Shown here: one piece after another, positions 1 through 9,951 of the stretch
How the letters are laid out: every line of letters begins with the position of its first letter
Position numbering within the stretch: the first letter of the stretch is position 1
Source of the DNA: Sutcliffiella horikoshii
GTDB taxonomy: Bacteria; Bacillota; Bacilli; Bacillales; Bacillaceae_I
Direction: 5' to 3'
Assembly: GCF_008180725.1 (NCBI RefSeq)
Contig: NZ_VTEV01000001.1
Span: 401,009 to 465,008 of the forward strand
Length of the DNA stretch: 64,000 nucleotides
Position numbers and translations under genes: made by a program
The notes under the pieces: model-generated
What the model was told of the DNA's origin: nothing
Database searches by the model: none
Seen by the model: only the letters and a program-made list of their open reading frames with translations

Positions 1-1264
1 CCATATCTTTGAAGATCTGCAGTGGACTTTCGGAGCGGGGATTATCCGATGTGAAAATAGCTTTACTAGAATAATTTACTGCAACTTCAGCCATTAAGGG
101 GCGCTTTGAACGATCTCTATCCCCTCCGCAACCTACAATACAATAAATATTGTTTTGAGAAAGTTGTTTGGTCGTTTTTAACACATTTTCCAGGCTGTCA
201 GGAGTATGAGCATAATCAACAATCACTGTAAAGTCCTGGCCAGCTTCAATTGCTTCAAACCGTCCAGGCACACCTCTCATATTTTCCACTACTGGAATGA
301 TGGTTTCCATGGGAATATTGGATACGTAACTGGCGCTTATGGCAGCGAGAACATTATACACACTAAATTTTCCGACCAATTTCAGATTGATAGGAACGAT
401 TTTATTATCATACACAAGGTCGAACGAAGTGCCCTTTGCGGATATCCTCACATTCATCGCCCTGATATCGCTGGTTTCGTCTATTCCATAGGTTATGACT
501 TGAGCAGCCGTTGCTCTTTTATATACATCACTTGCTGGGTCATCTGCATTCAAAACCGCATATTTGGGTTTAGTAAGATTATAGGAGTTTCCTAACGAAG
601 AGAATAACAAAGACTTAGCATACTGATATTCTTCCATCGTTTTATGATAATCGAGATGATCTTGCGTCAGATTGGTAAACACTGCCACATCAAAGTCACA
701 ACCATATACCCTTCCCATATGGAGAGCATGGGAGGAAACCTCCATCACTACAGTATCAACTTTTTTCTCCACCATCTGGTGAAAGGATTCTTGCAAAGTT
801 AAGGCATCTGGAGTGGTGTTTTTTACAGGGTATGTTTTGTTTCCTATTTTCATATAAATGGTGCCAATCATTCCAGTCTTTCGCTGGTGGTGTTGAAAAA
901 TGGATTCAATAATGTGTGTGGTTGTCGTTTTTCCATTTGTACCGGTTACACCTATTAAATGAAGTTTGTGTGTAGGCTGTTGGAAGAATACATCCGCCAA
1001 GATAGCCATTGCCCTCATTGTATCCGGAACCACGATGACCGGAACAGCAACATCCAATGGCTTTTCAGATATGATTGCGACAGCCCCTTTATTCACTGCA
1101 TCTTGCGCAAATTGATGTCCATCTACCGTGTACCCTTTGATACAAAAAAATAAACTCCCTTCTTTAACCTTACGGGAATCCATAACAATGGAAGATATCT
1201 CAGGGTTATACTTAGAGGATACTTCATATCTGTGAAGATATTGAATTAATTGTTGAAGTTTCAT
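1..1264 (-). CDS. murE: UDP-MurNAc-tripeptide synthetase MurE (meso-DAP-adding), 3' part cut by window edge
   Basis: Cytoplasmic Mur ligase that adds meso-diaminopimelate to UDP-MurNAc-L-Ala-D-Glu in peptidoglycan precursor synthesis. Reading leftward from ATG at 1264, the frame stays open to base 1, giving about 421 of the roughly 490 residues usual for the family. The ATP-binding loop [13 protein letters not shown] and the segment [19 protein letters not shown] are present. TSDNPRSE, at about 25-50, carries the DNPR motif of DAP-adding enzymes. It lies downstream of spoVD on the same strand, as in B. subtilis. I checked several stretches and saw no frameshift; only the C-terminus is missing. 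Confidence 0.96.
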   Translation of the reverse strand, partial: MKLQQLIQYLHRYEVSSKYNPEISSIVMDSRKVKEGSLFFCIKGYTVDGHQFAQDAVNKGAVAIISEKPLDVAVPVIVVPDTMRAMAILADVFFQQPTHKLHLIGVTGTNGKTTTTHIIESIFQHHQRKTGMIGTIYMKIGNKTYPVKNTTPDALTLQESFHQMVEKKVDTVVMEVSSHALHMGRVYGCDFDVAVFTNLTQDHLDYHKTMEEYQYAKSLLFSSLGNSYNLTKPKYAVLNADDPASDVYKRATAAQVITYGIDETSDIRAMNVRISAKGTSFDLVYDNKIVPINLKLVGKFSVYNVLAAISASYVSNIPMETIIPVVENMRGVPGRFEAIEAGQDFTVIVDYAHTPDSLENVLKTTKQLSQNNIYCIVGCGGDRDRSKRPLMAEVAVNYSSKAIFTSDNPRSESPLQIFKDM

Positions 1265-1316
1265 GCGAATCAAACCCCTTTGGCTTACTTGAAGACCTAA
1301 ATGCAGGATGAAAAAC

Positions 1317-1382
1317 TAAAGGATAGATGGTGTGAGAGAACATCAATATTATTCTAACTTTCCTTAATCACCATTCTATCCT
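1317..1382 (-). terminator. Probable terminator after spoVD
   Basis: Inverted repeat AGGATAGATGGTG / CACCATTCTATCCT (+ strand) with a long loop. On the minus strand it is followed by TTTAGTTTTTC. It separates spoVD from murE; the long loop makes it less certain than the other terminators here. Confidence 0.45.
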
Positions 1383-1412
1383 ATTTAGGGAAATTAAACC
1401 AATCCTCTGGCT

Positions 1413-3350
1413 TTATTCTTCATCAGTTTTGCTTTTCCCGGACATGTAGACCCTAACGGTCGACCCTTCTTCCACTTTTGTTCCAGGAGCCGGTGCCTGC
1501 TGAACTACTGTATCCCCATCTCCGCTTATATCAAGTTTGAGAGTAACTAGTTGTTGAAGGAGTTCTTTTCTTGTCATTCCTTTTAGATCAGGAACTTCCA
1601 CAAGAGGTACATCAGGCCATTGCAATTCTTTTTCGATTTGTCCTTTTCTTTTTTCCACTCCCAAAGCATTTAGGCTATCCTCCATTATATTCCCAACAAT
1701 CGGGGCTGCTACTACCCCACCAAACTGAACGGTGCCCTTAGGATTATCGACGGCAAGGTACACGACAAGTTGAGGATCGTCTGCAGGTGCAACACCAATA
1801 AAAGAAACGATATGATTATTTTCCATGTATCGACCGTCTTTTACTTTTTGGGCAGTTCCTGTTTTCCCACCAACTCGGTAGCCCTCTACAAAAGCGTTAC
1901 GGCCCGTACCTTGCGCAACTACGCTTTCTAATGCATATCGGACCTGTGCAGAGGTTTCCTCAGAAATGACTCTTCTCTTCTCTACGGGTGTCTTTCTCGT
2001 GACAATCTCTCCAGTGATTGGATCTACAAACTCTTTCGCAATAAATGGCGTGTATAAAATTCCGCCGTTCACCGCAGCAGAAACAGCCGCAACCTGCTGA
2101 ATGGGAGTAACAGAAACCCCTTGCCCGAAGGCAGTGGTGGCGAGTTCTACCGGCCCTACCCTTTCAGGTTTAAACAGGATTCCCTTTCCTTCCCCAGCTA
2201 AATCAATCCCTGTCTTCTCCCCGAATCCAAAAGATTTTATATAATTGAATAGGGTTTCAGTCCCTAAACGTTGGCCTAACTCTACAAAACCTGGGTTACA
2301 TGAATTTTGAACCACTTCCAGGAATGTTTGGTGACCATGTCCCCCTTTTTTCCAACAACGAAGCCTTGCTCCATCTACCATTGCCGCTCCGCTGTCATTG
2401 AAAGTATCATTTTTTAAGTTGACTTTATTTTCTTCGAGGGCAGCAGCTAGAGTGATAATCTTAAAGGTAGATCCAGGTTCATACGTACTCCAAACAGGAA
2501 GATTTCGGTTATAAATTTCTGGTGCTACATCTTGGAATTCAGCTGGATCAAAATCAGGCCTACTTGACATTGCCAGAATTTCTCCTGTATTAGGATCCAT
2601 CGCGATGGCAATGATTCCATCAGGGTTATACAGTTCCTGTGCAAGGTCTAACTCTCTTTCCATGATAGTCTGAACCTTTGAATCAATGGTAAGCCTTAAG
2701 TCTAAACCGTCCTGTGGGGCCTCGTAATCATCTGGAATATCCGGCATTCTTCTTCCCTTTGCATCCGAATAAAATTGTACGTAGCCTTTTTCTCCTTTTA
2801 ATTGTTCATCGTAATATAGTTCAAGACCCATTAATCCTTGATTATCAATTCCTGCAAAACCTAAAACATGAGATAGGTAACTACCGAAAGGATAATGTCG
2901 TTTTGAGTCTTCCGCAATGTAGACACCTTTTAAGCCAAGCGCTCGTATCTCTTTTGCTTTTTCATGGGATATTTTTCTTCCTTCTGGATTGATCCTCTCC
3001 ATGGATGAGCTTTTAGTCACCAGCTTGTACACCTTTTCTTTGGACATATTTAAGACAGCTGCAAGCTTCTCAGCCGTGTCATTGGGATCTTTAATTTGTC
3101 TTGGTACAACCAAAACTGTCGGTGCACTCATATTTGTTGCCAATGGAACGCCATTTCGGTCAAGGATTTCTCCCCGCTCTGGTTCAAAAGGAATATTCCG
3201 ACTCCAAGAATCTTTGGCACGGTCTGTTAGCATATTCCCCAATGCGAATTGAACATAGCCTAGGCGTAAATCAATAATACTGAAAAGTAGAATTCCTACA
3301 AGAAGTACAATGGTTAACCTTCTCCGAACCGTCACATGAGATACCCGCAT
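1413..3350 (-). CDS. spoVD: Stage V sporulation protein D, class B penicillin-binding protein
   Basis: Sporulation-specific transpeptidase that builds spore cortex peptidoglycan at the outer forespore membrane. The 645 residues match the B. subtilis length. One N-terminal membrane anchor (about residues 12-32) is followed by the PBP dimerisation domain and the transpeptidase domain, with nucleophile motif STFK at 294-297, SCN at 350-352 and KTG at 496-498. One PASTA domain lies near the C-terminus (about 580-640). The ATG follows AAAGGGGG. The gene sits between pbpB and murE. pbpB has its own terminator and an intergenic repeat intervenes, so separate mother-cell transcription is likely. I could not place a SigE promoter with confidence. 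Confidence 0.96.
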   Translation of the reverse strand: MRVSHVTVRRRLTIVLLVGILLFSIIDLRLGYVQFALGNMLTDRAKDSWSRNIPFEPERGEILDRNGVPLATNMSAPTVLVVPRQIKDPNDTAEKLAAVLNMSKEKVYKLVTKSSSMERINPEGRKISHEKAKEIRALGLKGVYIAEDSKRHYPFGSYLSHVLGFAGIDNQGLMGLELYYDEQLKGEKGYVQFYSDAKGRRMPDIPDDYEAPQDGLDLRLTIDSKVQTIMERELDLAQELYNPDGIIAIAMDPNTGEILAMSSRPDFDPAEFQDVAPEIYNRNLPVWSTYEPGSTFKIITLAAALEENKVNLKNDTFNDSGAAMVDGARLRCWKKGGHGHQTFLEVVQNSCNPGFVELGQRLGTETLFNYIKSFGFGEKTGIDLAGEGKGILFKPERVGPVELATTAFGQGVSVTPIQQVAAVSAAVNGGILYTPFIAKEFVDPITGEIVTRKTPVEKRRVISEETSAQVRYALESVVAQGTGRNAFVEGYRVGGKTGTAQKVKDGRYMENNHIVSFIGVAPADDPQLVVYLAVDNPKGTVQFGGVVAAPIVGNIMEDSLNALGVEKRKGQIEKELQWPDVPLVEVPDLKGMTRKELLQQLVTLKLDISGDGDTVVQQAPAPGTKVEEGSTVRVYMSGKSKTDEE

Positions 3351-3507
3351 ATCCTATGAACCCCCTTTAATATTCGTAGTAATATATGCTTGTACGAACG
3401 AGGATAGAACATGGTATTGGTCGCAAATCCCAGAGATGCTCTTAATATATGACCATGATATTGTAATAAAAACTAAGCATATAACTTTACATCTAAATTC
3501 GTTAATC

Positions 3508-3730
3508 TCCGCTGTTCCTTTCCGTAAATGGTTTCGCTTTCTTAGGGGCGTTGCTGGAGCCTCCTCGGCTTCGCCTGCGGGGTCTCCACCTTACGCTATC
3601 TCCCTCAGGAGTCTTCGCCATTTGCTCCAATCCACGGCTAGAATATAGCTAGAACGCAAAATGTTAGTTTTTCATCTATTGACTCAGGTAGAGACCTTAA
3701 TAAACCTTTTAGGAAATGAAATCAACAGTG
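3508..3730 (+). repeat. Reduced intergenic composite repeat (A arm + spacer, B arm almost lost)
   Basis: A left arm at about 3508-3640 (begins CCGCTGTTCCTTTCCG, ends GCTCCAATCCACGGCT) matches the A arms at 27529, 31911, 36911 and 45448. It is followed by spacer sequence resembling that at 27661-27730 (TAGANACCTTA, AAACCTTTTAGG). The right arm has collapsed to GAAATCAACAGTG at about 3718-3730. It reads as an internally deleted copy of the two-arm element. Confidence 0.75.
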
Positions 3731-3747
3731 TTTTTATACTTTTTTAA

Positions 3748-3789
3748 CAAAAAAATACACTACCAAAGGTCATAGCCTTTAATAGTGCA
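3748..3789 (-). terminator. Terminator after pbpB
   Basis: Stem TACACTACCAAAGG / CCTTTAATAGTGCA with an A-run at 3748-3755, which is a T-run in minus-strand RNA. It lies just downstream of the pbpB stop, so spoVD is probably not read mainly from the division operon. Confidence 0.7.
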
Positions 3790-3797
3790 TCTTTCCA

Positions 3798-6044
3798 TTA
3801 ATCATTCTCTGAATCTTCCTCAGATCCAGATTCTTCTGTCTCTTCTACTTCTTCTACTTCTTCTTCCTGTTCCTCCGTTTGTGGTAAAGGTTGATTTGAA
3901 CCCAATTCCACAACAAGGCTGTTCCCTTCTTCTACTGGGGTTCCAGGAATAATATTTTGCTTTTGTACATACCCATTCCCAATTATCTCGGTTTCAAGCT
4001 TGAGTAAATTGGATATCTTGCGAACATCACGCAAACTCCAACCTGTCATATCTGGAATTGCCGGGGAATTTTCTGTTAAAAGTATAACCCTCTCGCCTTT
4101 TATGACTTCACGGCCCGGTTGAGGTGTTTGTTTTAATACCTTAGAACCTTCACCCACCATGACATATTCCGGTCCTTGTGCATCAGCAGAAACATCCTGA
4201 ACATTTTCCCCAACAAGATTTGGCACTTTCACTCCGACACTTTTCTTTTTCGGAGTATTTACTTGACTTTCATCAGGTTGAATACTTAAATATTGCAAGC
4301 TCCTGCGCATCACGGTATTGAATACTCCCGATACAGGGCCAGCCCCATTCTCATGTTGAGCTATCTTTGGCTTTTCTACCGCAACATACATCAACAACTC
4401 CGGATCATCTGCCGGAGCCATTCCTGTAATTGAATAAATATATTCGCCATGACCAGATAAATAACCTCCTGGTCCAGGAATTTGGGCAGTTCCCGTCTTG
4501 GCTGCGACTTTATATCCTTCAATACTATAAGGACGGCCTGTACCGTTTTCAGAGCTTACTACTGATTCTAAAACGTCTAGTACTTTATCAGCAGTCTTTT
4601 CTGAAATTGGATTTCCTTTTTGTTTTGGCTTATTTTCTAGTACAACTTCATTTGTGTTAGGATCGACAATCTTATCAATCACGTAGGGCTGCATCATTTT
4701 CCCATCATTTGCAATCGCAGTTGCAGCCTGGATTTGTTGAATTGGGGTGAATGCAGAACCTTGACCAAAAGCTGTTGAAATTCGGTCTCTATAATAATTG
4801 TAATTGATGTTGCTTGTCGTTTCATCTGGAAGGTCAATACCTGTCGGCTCATTCATACCAAATGCATGAATGTATTTTAAAAGAGTATCAGTCCCCATCT
4901 TATCTGCTAGCAAAGCAAATGCTACGTTGGAAGAACGTTGGACTCCTTCATCAAAAGATATAGTTCCCCATCCTGACCTGTTATGGTCGTATACCGGAAC
5001 CGGATCTTTTGGAAGACTATATGAACCTGACTGATAGAGTTCAGAACCATTATATACACCTTCTTCAATGGCTGCGGCCAATGAAAAGATTTTCATAGTC
5101 GAACCTGGCTCGTACCGATAGGATATAGCATCGTTGTTCCAATTGTCCGTCAATCCTTCTCTTGTGTTTAAATCGAAGGTTGGACGAGATCCCATTGCAA
5201 GAATCTGCCCGGTTTTTGGGTCTGCAACGATAGCTATGATCCTTTCTGGTTCATATTCTTCCACTACATGGTTCATCGCTTCTTCTAAAAATGTCTGAAT
5301 GGTCTTATCTAATGTCAGATGCACATTTTTCCCGTTGATTGCAGGAACATAGGATACATCTGAATCCATAGAAAGTTTAACACCTTTATTGTCAGTTTTA
5401 ACGGACAATGAACCATTTTGTTCTTTTAGTTCTTCTTCTAACATCTTTTCTATGCCTGTTACACCAGCAACTACGCCATCATCATTTGCTCTTGCAAAAC
5501 CGACCACGTGACTGGAGAATTTCCCGTTGAAATAATAGCGTTTAGACCCTTCCACAAACCCTATCCCCGGCAATTTCATGTTTTCGATTTCTTTTTTCAC
5601 AGACAAAGGAAGATCTCTACCCAAGGCTCCAAATTCTACTTGTTTGCGATCCAGCTGTAATTTTTCTAAAATCTCATTTTGATCCACTTCCAAGACAGAT
5701 GCCAATTTTGCAGCCGTCTCGTTTGGATCGACTACATGACGTGGTTTCTTTTCATCAGTTGTCAAGGACTCGTCCAACACCGCCACAAGATTGAAGGAAG
5801 GGGTGTCTTCTGCTATGGGATCTCCACTTCTATCAAATATGGATCCTCTTTTTGCATCAATGGTTTTGTTTACATTATATCGTTCACTAGCTTCTGCAGT
5901 TAAATTATGTCCATGTGCTTCTCCAGTTGCTTGAAGGTAAAAAAATCGCCCAATCAATAGAAAAAAGAGCAACGCAAAAAATCCGAGTAGAATTGCTGCT
6001 CCTAAGTGAATTCTTTTTTTATGAACGATGTTATGGGTACTCAT
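3798..6044 (-). CDS. pbpB: Penicillin-binding protein 2B, septal transpeptidase
   Basis: Essential class B PBP of the divisome that cross-links septal peptidoglycan, partnered with FtsW, FtsL and DivIB. 748 residues: one N-terminal membrane span (about 14-34), dimerisation domain, then transpeptidase motifs STMK at 315-318, SSN at 371-373 and KTG at 516-518. Two C-terminal PASTA domains follow (about 605-720). The last 25 or so residues are almost entirely Glu/Asp/Ser, which makes it longer than B. subtilis PBP2B (716). The start is directly adjacent to the ftsL stop, suggesting translational coupling. Confidence 0.96.
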   Translation of the reverse strand: MSTHNIVHKKRIHLGAAILLGFFALLFFLLIGRFFYLQATGEAHGHNLTAEASERYNVNKTIDAKRGSIFDRSGDPIAEDTPSFNLVAVLDESLTTDEKKPRHVVDPNETAAKLASVLEVDQNEILEKLQLDRKQVEFGALGRDLPLSVKKEIENMKLPGIGFVEGSKRYYFNGKFSSHVVGFARANDDGVVAGVTGIEKMLEEELKEQNGSLSVKTDNKGVKLSMDSDVSYVPAINGKNVHLTLDKTIQTFLEEAMNHVVEEYEPERIIAIVADPKTGQILAMGSRPTFDLNTREGLTDNWNNDAISYRYEPGSTMKIFSLAAAIEEGVYNGSELYQSGSYSLPKDPVPVYDHNRSGWGTISFDEGVQRSSNVAFALLADKMGTDTLLKYIHAFGMNEPTGIDLPDETTSNINYNYYRDRISTAFGQGSAFTPIQQIQAATAIANDGKMMQPYVIDKIVDPNTNEVVLENKPKQKGNPISEKTADKVLDVLESVVSSENGTGRPYSIEGYKVAAKTGTAQIPGPGGYLSGHGEYIYSITGMAPADDPELLMYVAVEKPKIAQHENGAGPVSGVFNTVMRRSLQYLSIQPDESQVNTPKKKSVGVKVPNLVGENVQDVSADAQGPEYVMVGEGSKVLKQTPQPGREVIKGERVILLTENSPAIPDMTGWSLRDVRKISNLLKLETEIIGNGYVQKQNIIPGTPVEEGNSLVVELGSNQPLPQTEEQEEEVEEVEETEESGSEEDSEND

Positions 6045-6404
6045 TTAGTTCCCTACGTTCTTCACATTGTTCTCGTTTAATGTCAGACCAAGGTTTTTGG
6101 CTTTTTCAAGAATGACTTCATAGCTGCTCTCTTCCGCTACACGAAGTTCAAGTTCACGATTTTCCTTTAATTGCGATTCAATGGACCCTTCAAGCGACTG
6201 AATTTCGCTATTTACATGATAGATATTCACATGGTTGCTTACAACATGGACTGCACCGAATGCAAGCATACCGATAAACATATAGCCAAGTATCTTTTCC
6301 CCAAGCGTAATTCTTGAACGTTTCTTTACGACCAATTGCCTTTTTGGAGACTGCTGTATGCGTTCTTCATGCTGCCTCTGGATTTTGTGAGCTAAGTTAC
6401 TCAT
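6045..6404 (-). CDS. ftsL: Cell division protein FtsL
   Basis: Small bitopic divisome protein that bridges DivIB/DivIC to the septal synthase. It has 119 residues: a basic cytoplasmic N-terminus, one membrane span (about 35-57), then an extracellular heptad-type segment (VNSEIQSLEGSIESQLKENR) typical of the FtsL coiled coil. Sequence similarity to distant FtsL is low, so the call rests on size, topology and its invariant place between rsmH and pbpB. Confidence 0.93.
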   Translation of the reverse strand: MSNLAHKIQRQHEERIQQSPKRQLVVKKRSRITLGEKILGYMFIGMLAFGAVHVVSNHVNIYHVNSEIQSLEGSIESQLKENRELELRVAEESSYEVILEKAKNLGLTLNENNVKNVGN

Positions 6405-6437
6405 TCTCTTTCCCCCTAGTCTATATTTATTTTATAT

Positions 6438-7376
6438 TTAGTCTTTCGCTTTTTCTGCAACTCTTAGTTTTGCCGATCTTGCGCGATTATTGGCTTCTAG
6501 TTCTTCTTCACTAGGTAGTATCGGCTTTCTGGTAATAAGTTTAAGTGTCGGCTGATATTCTTCTGGAATTATCGGTAGTCCAGGCGGCAGTTGTGGCAGC
6601 TGGCTTTTTTCTTTAAAGACTACTTTACACATTCTGTCTTCCAGTGAATGGAAGGTGATAACAGAAACTCTTCCCCCGACTTTTAAAACATCAATTGCTT
6701 GATGAATGGCATCTTCAAAAACACCCAACTCGTCATTAACTGCAATTCTTATTGCTTGGAAAACCCTTTTAGCAGGATGGCCTCCAGTTCTTCTAGCTGG
6801 AGCAGGTATGCCATCTTTAATGATTTCCACCAATTCAAGAGTCGTTTCAATCGGCTTTGATTTTCGATATTCTTCAATTTTTCTTGCTATTTGTTTGGAA
6901 AACTTTTCTTCTCCATATTGGAAGAATATCCTTACTAATTTTTCATAAGGCCACTCATTCACAACATCATATGCACTGAGGGGACTGTCTTTGTCCATTC
7001 TCATATCTAAAGGTGCTTCGTGATGGTAGCTAAATCCTCTTTCAGGTGTGTCCAATTGGGGAGAAGAAACACCAAGGTCGAACAACACCCCATCCACTTT
7101 GGTAATTCCTTGCTCATACAATTTCTCTTTCAGGTGCTTAAAATTGCTTTTAATAAAAATGACCCGATCCAGATAGTTATGTAGTACATTTTTTGCATGT
7201 TCTAGCGCATGGTCATCCTGGTCAAATGCAATCAATCTTCCTTTGTCTGATAACTGTTTTACAATTTCGGAACTATGTCCTGCACCTCCTAATGTGCAAT
7301 CAACATACGTGCCGTCTTCTTTAATGTTAAGACCTTCTACTGCTTCATTAAGTAGTACTGTTACGTGGTGAAACAT
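6438..7376 (-). CDS. rsmH: 16S rRNA m4C1402 methyltransferase RsmH
   Basis: AdoMet-dependent N4-methylation of C1402 of 16S rRNA. 312 residues beginning [16 protein letters not shown], with the AdoMet motif [11 protein letters not shown] near residues 25-35, [14 protein letters not shown] around 100, and the C-terminal block ITFHSLEDR. Length and sequence are typical. It is second in the mraZ-rsmH-ftsL-pbpB operon, 131 bp after mraZ and 33 bp before ftsL. Confidence 0.97.
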   Translation of the reverse strand: MFHHVTVLLNEAVEGLNIKEDGTYVDCTLGGAGHSSEIVKQLSDKGRLIAFDQDDHALEHAKNVLHNYLDRVIFIKSNFKHLKEKLYEQGITKVDGVLFDLGVSSPQLDTPERGFSYHHEAPLDMRMDKDSPLSAYDVVNEWPYEKLVRIFFQYGEEKFSKQIARKIEEYRKSKPIETTLELVEIIKDGIPAPARRTGGHPAKRVFQAIRIAVNDELGVFEDAIHQAIDVLKVGGRVSVITFHSLEDRMCKVVFKEKSQLPQLPPGLPIIPEEYQPTLKLITRKPILPSEEELEANNRARSAKLRVAEKAKD

Positions 7377-7507
7377 TCTCCACCGCCTTTCTAGCTCTAA
7401 GCTGTTTTTCCTCTTAGCTGCTTCAAATTCTCTTCTCTCGGTATTTTCTCACCGACCATCTTGTTTTATCCAGGCTGTTCTTCGTATTCGTAGTAATTAA
7501 GTCCCTT

Positions 7508-7939
7508 TTATAAGTCAAAATCCACGAGGTTCTCTGCAATCTCTGCGAAGGAGTCTTCTGAGTCTTCCACAAAAACATTCCAGTTGTCCTTGCTCCAGAT
7601 TTCTATTCGATTAGACACTCCGATCACCACACATTCTTTTTCTAGCTGTGCATACTCAACAAGTGGGGTGGCAATGTTCACTCGACCTTGCTTGTCCAAT
7701 TCACACTCAGAAGCACCAGAAAAGAAGAAACGTGTAAATGCACGGGCATCCTTTTTAGTAAGTGGCAATTGTTTCAATTTGTCTTCAACTGTTTTCCATT
7801 CAGAGAGCGGATAGCCAAACAGGCATTTATCGAGGCCTCTAGTAAGAACAAAGGTTTCACCTAAATGATCACGGAATTTCGCAGGCACAATCATACGCCC
7901 TTTTGCATCAATTGTATGATTATATTCCCCCATGAACAT
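7508..7939 (-). CDS. mraZ: Transcriptional regulator MraZ
   Basis: AbrB-like DNA-binding protein that represses its own division-cluster operon. I place the start at the ATG at 7939 ([15 protein letters not shown]), which gives 143 residues, the B. subtilis length, and has AAAGGTGG upstream. A longer frame to 7993 runs through the operator. Two SpoVT/AbrB-like halves are visible, each with the DxxGR motif: [10 protein letters not shown] and [10 protein letters not shown]. Three GTGGNG boxes lie immediately upstream. Confidence 0.96.
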   Translation of the reverse strand: MFMGEYNHTIDAKGRMIVPAKFRDHLGETFVLTRGLDKCLFGYPLSEWKTVEDKLKQLPLTKKDARAFTRFFFSGASECELDKQGRVNIATPLVEYAQLEKECVVIGVSNRIEIWSKDNWNVFVEDSEDSFAEIAENLVDFDL

Positions 7940-7967
7940 TTGGCTCTCCCACCTTTCTTCTACTTCC

Positions 7968-8006
7968 CCCCACAATCCCCCACTTCTCTCCACTTACTTT
8001 ATTGTA
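7968..8006 (-). promoter_or_regulatory. mraZ promoter -10 with three MraZ operator boxes
   Basis: On the minus strand GTGGAG (7988-7993), GTGGGG (7978-7983) and GTGGGG (7968-7973) repeat at exactly 10-bp spacing. This fits the known MraZ operator style, TGGGN-type repeats separated by 5 nt. A -10-like TACAAT lies just upstream (8001-8006), so bound MraZ would cover the start of transcription. No convincing -35 was seen. Confidence 0.7.
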
Positions 8007-8204
8007 CTATTCTCTTCCCCAAAAGAAAATCCTTTAAGCCTACTTTTTTTTCGTTTTTCATCTTTTTACAACATTTTTTGACAAAAGGACGAATTTAGTT
8101 CAAACTTGGCTTTTTTTGACTCTATGGAAACATAATAAACGACCATTCTTCAGTAAATGCTCGTTTACGACTCCCTTCTCTACTTGTTAATGTCAGAAAA
8201 AGAA

Positions 8205-8237
8205 TATAAAAAAACAGCAGGATTTTTCCCGCTGTTT
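8205..8237 (-). terminator. Terminator after bshC
   Basis: Stem ACAGCAGG / CCCGCTGT with an A-run on its left (a T-run in minus-strand RNA), just before the bshC stop codon region. Confidence 0.7.
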
Positions 8238-8238
8238 C

Positions 8239-9867
8239 TTAAAGTTTTATTATTTTATGCTTACCGTTATGCTCCAATGGCAATCCACATAGCCTTTGGA
8301 CGAAATCCAGACCATACTTATTAACAAAATAGTAGATATTCCATACTCTCTCTTGCGGCATACCTTTAGGCAAGACAGCAAGTTCCACTCGTTCATATTT
8401 GTTCATCATGTTTTCATGTTTCTCATACGCCGATCGTTCAATCAGTCGATGAATATAGGTGAATTGTTTATCAATCAAATTCCAGTTCTTTTCAAAAGTT
8501 TTCTGATGATGCGGTAAAGTATGATTGCCCAAATCTCGGAATTGATCATGAACTTTGGCATATTGTTCATGATACGATGTCAATGTCGCTTCTATTGATT
8601 CAAGTTCTTCTTTATACAACCAAGCTTTACGCTTCTCTTCCAGGCCGTGTTCCACCGCATCTGAAATATCTTCACCCAATTCAACTAACGTTCGATCGAT
8701 ATGCCGTTCCAATAAAGTCAAAGATATTCTCGGTACAACTGGTGGCATTTCAAGGTCCACTGAACGGAAACATCGACCGAGTTCAGCCCAGTAACTGATT
8801 TCCCCAGGACCTCCGATAAAGGCAAGAGTAGGAAATAGAAACTCCTGCATAAGCGGTCTCGTTACAACGTTATTGGAGAAATTCTCAGGTTGTTCCTCCA
8901 TCAACTTAGTCAAGTATTCAACCGTATACTGGCGGTTAGAATCCTTTATGTAAGCAATCTGTTTCGCTTCATCCCAACATAGGAGCTCCCGCTCACCTTC
9001 TTGGTGAAAGAATATATTCATTGATTCTGAGTCAATTTCTAACATCGGTGCAAATCCTTGCTCCTCAAGTTCCTTTTGAGCCTGCAGCATACCTCCACGA
9101 ATTTGACTATGCTTCATTAAAAGTTGTTGCAAATAAGGAGTTTCAAGCTTCCGCAAAGATGGGTCAGAGGCATTTACTAAAACCAGCCCGGTACCTTTAA
9201 ACAGTTTTGCAATCAAGCGAGCAAAGATATCCACAAATGTAGAAGAATCTTCAATTGCTTGGGATAACTCTTGTTTTAACTCCTTTGTAAAAGGACTTTC
9301 CCCATAGGAGTTAACAATTTCAAGAAACCAAGCGTGTAATTTTTCTTTATCATATTGAAGCTCCGATACCATTTTTTTGCCTGCTTCTTTCATTTGAAAC
9401 ACATGTTTTACTATTTCATTATTTTTTGGTAAGTTCACATGATTTATTTCCTGAAAATCATGATCTTCACCTGCAATCCAAAATATAGGAACAACCGGGA
9501 TACCAAGCTTGAGCTCCTGTTCTTGGGCAAGTTTGATCGTACTGATTATTTTTGAAATAGTGTAGATTGGGCCAGTCAATAACCCTGCTTGTTGCCCACT
9601 GATAACAACAACCGACTGGCTGTCAGTTAATTTTTCAATGCTATGTAAGGTTAGTGCATCCGCATCATATCTTTGATTAAATTCAAGAAGATGGGCAGCA
9701 AGCTCTCTTCTCCTGAAGCTTCTGTTTTTCAATAGATCGTTTCGCTTTGTGTAGGTGTCTACAGAAAAAGGATTATATGTAAAAAAGGGAAGGATGCTCT
9801 CCTTTTGAGCTAAATAAGCGGATGAAAACTTATTAATAGTAGGGAGCGTTAATTCTACTACATTCAT
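8239..9867 (-). CDS. bshC: Bacillithiol biosynthesis cysteine-adding enzyme BshC
   Basis: Catalyses the last step of bacillithiol synthesis, addition of cysteine to GlcN-malate. The start at 9867 (MNVVELTLPTINKFSS) is preferred because AAAGGACG lies just upstream and gives 542 residues, close to the family size of about 540; a longer frame to 9933 has no ribosome site. Recognisable blocks are SGQQAGLLTGPIYTISKII, FWIAGEDHDFQEIN and NNVVTRPLMQEFLFPTLAF. A predicted coiled-coil segment lies in the C-terminal third. It sits between mraZ and panE, as yllA does in B. subtilis. Confidence 0.95.
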   Translation of the reverse strand: MNVVELTLPTINKFSSAYLAQKESILPFFTYNPFSVDTYTKRNDLLKNRSFRRRELAAHLLEFNQRYDADALTLHSIEKLTDSQSVVVISGQQAGLLTGPIYTISKIISTIKLAQEQELKLGIPVVPIFWIAGEDHDFQEINHVNLPKNNEIVKHVFQMKEAGKKMVSELQYDKEKLHAWFLEIVNSYGESPFTKELKQELSQAIEDSSTFVDIFARLIAKLFKGTGLVLVNASDPSLRKLETPYLQQLLMKHSQIRGGMLQAQKELEEQGFAPMLEIDSESMNIFFHQEGERELLCWDEAKQIAYIKDSNRQYTVEYLTKLMEEQPENFSNNVVTRPLMQEFLFPTLAFIGGPGEISYWAELGRCFRSVDLEMPPVVPRISLTLLERHIDRTLVELGEDISDAVEHGLEEKRKAWLYKEELESIEATLTSYHEQYAKVHDQFRDLGNHTLPHHQKTFEKNWNLIDKQFTYIHRLIERSAYEKHENMMNKYERVELAVLPKGMPQERVWNIYYFVNKYGLDFVQRLCGLPLEHNGKHKIIKL

Positions 9868-9951
9868 AAAGTACGTCCTTTCTGAATCGTTCATATGTGT
9901 TGATGTCTCCATGAGTATAGCATTGATTTCCATTGTTTCAAAAAATATTGC

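Noticed and set aside
3351..3500. SigE promoter for spoVD (CATATATT -10-like sequence on the minus strand).
   Set aside because: No acceptable -35 at the right distance; not reported as a feature.
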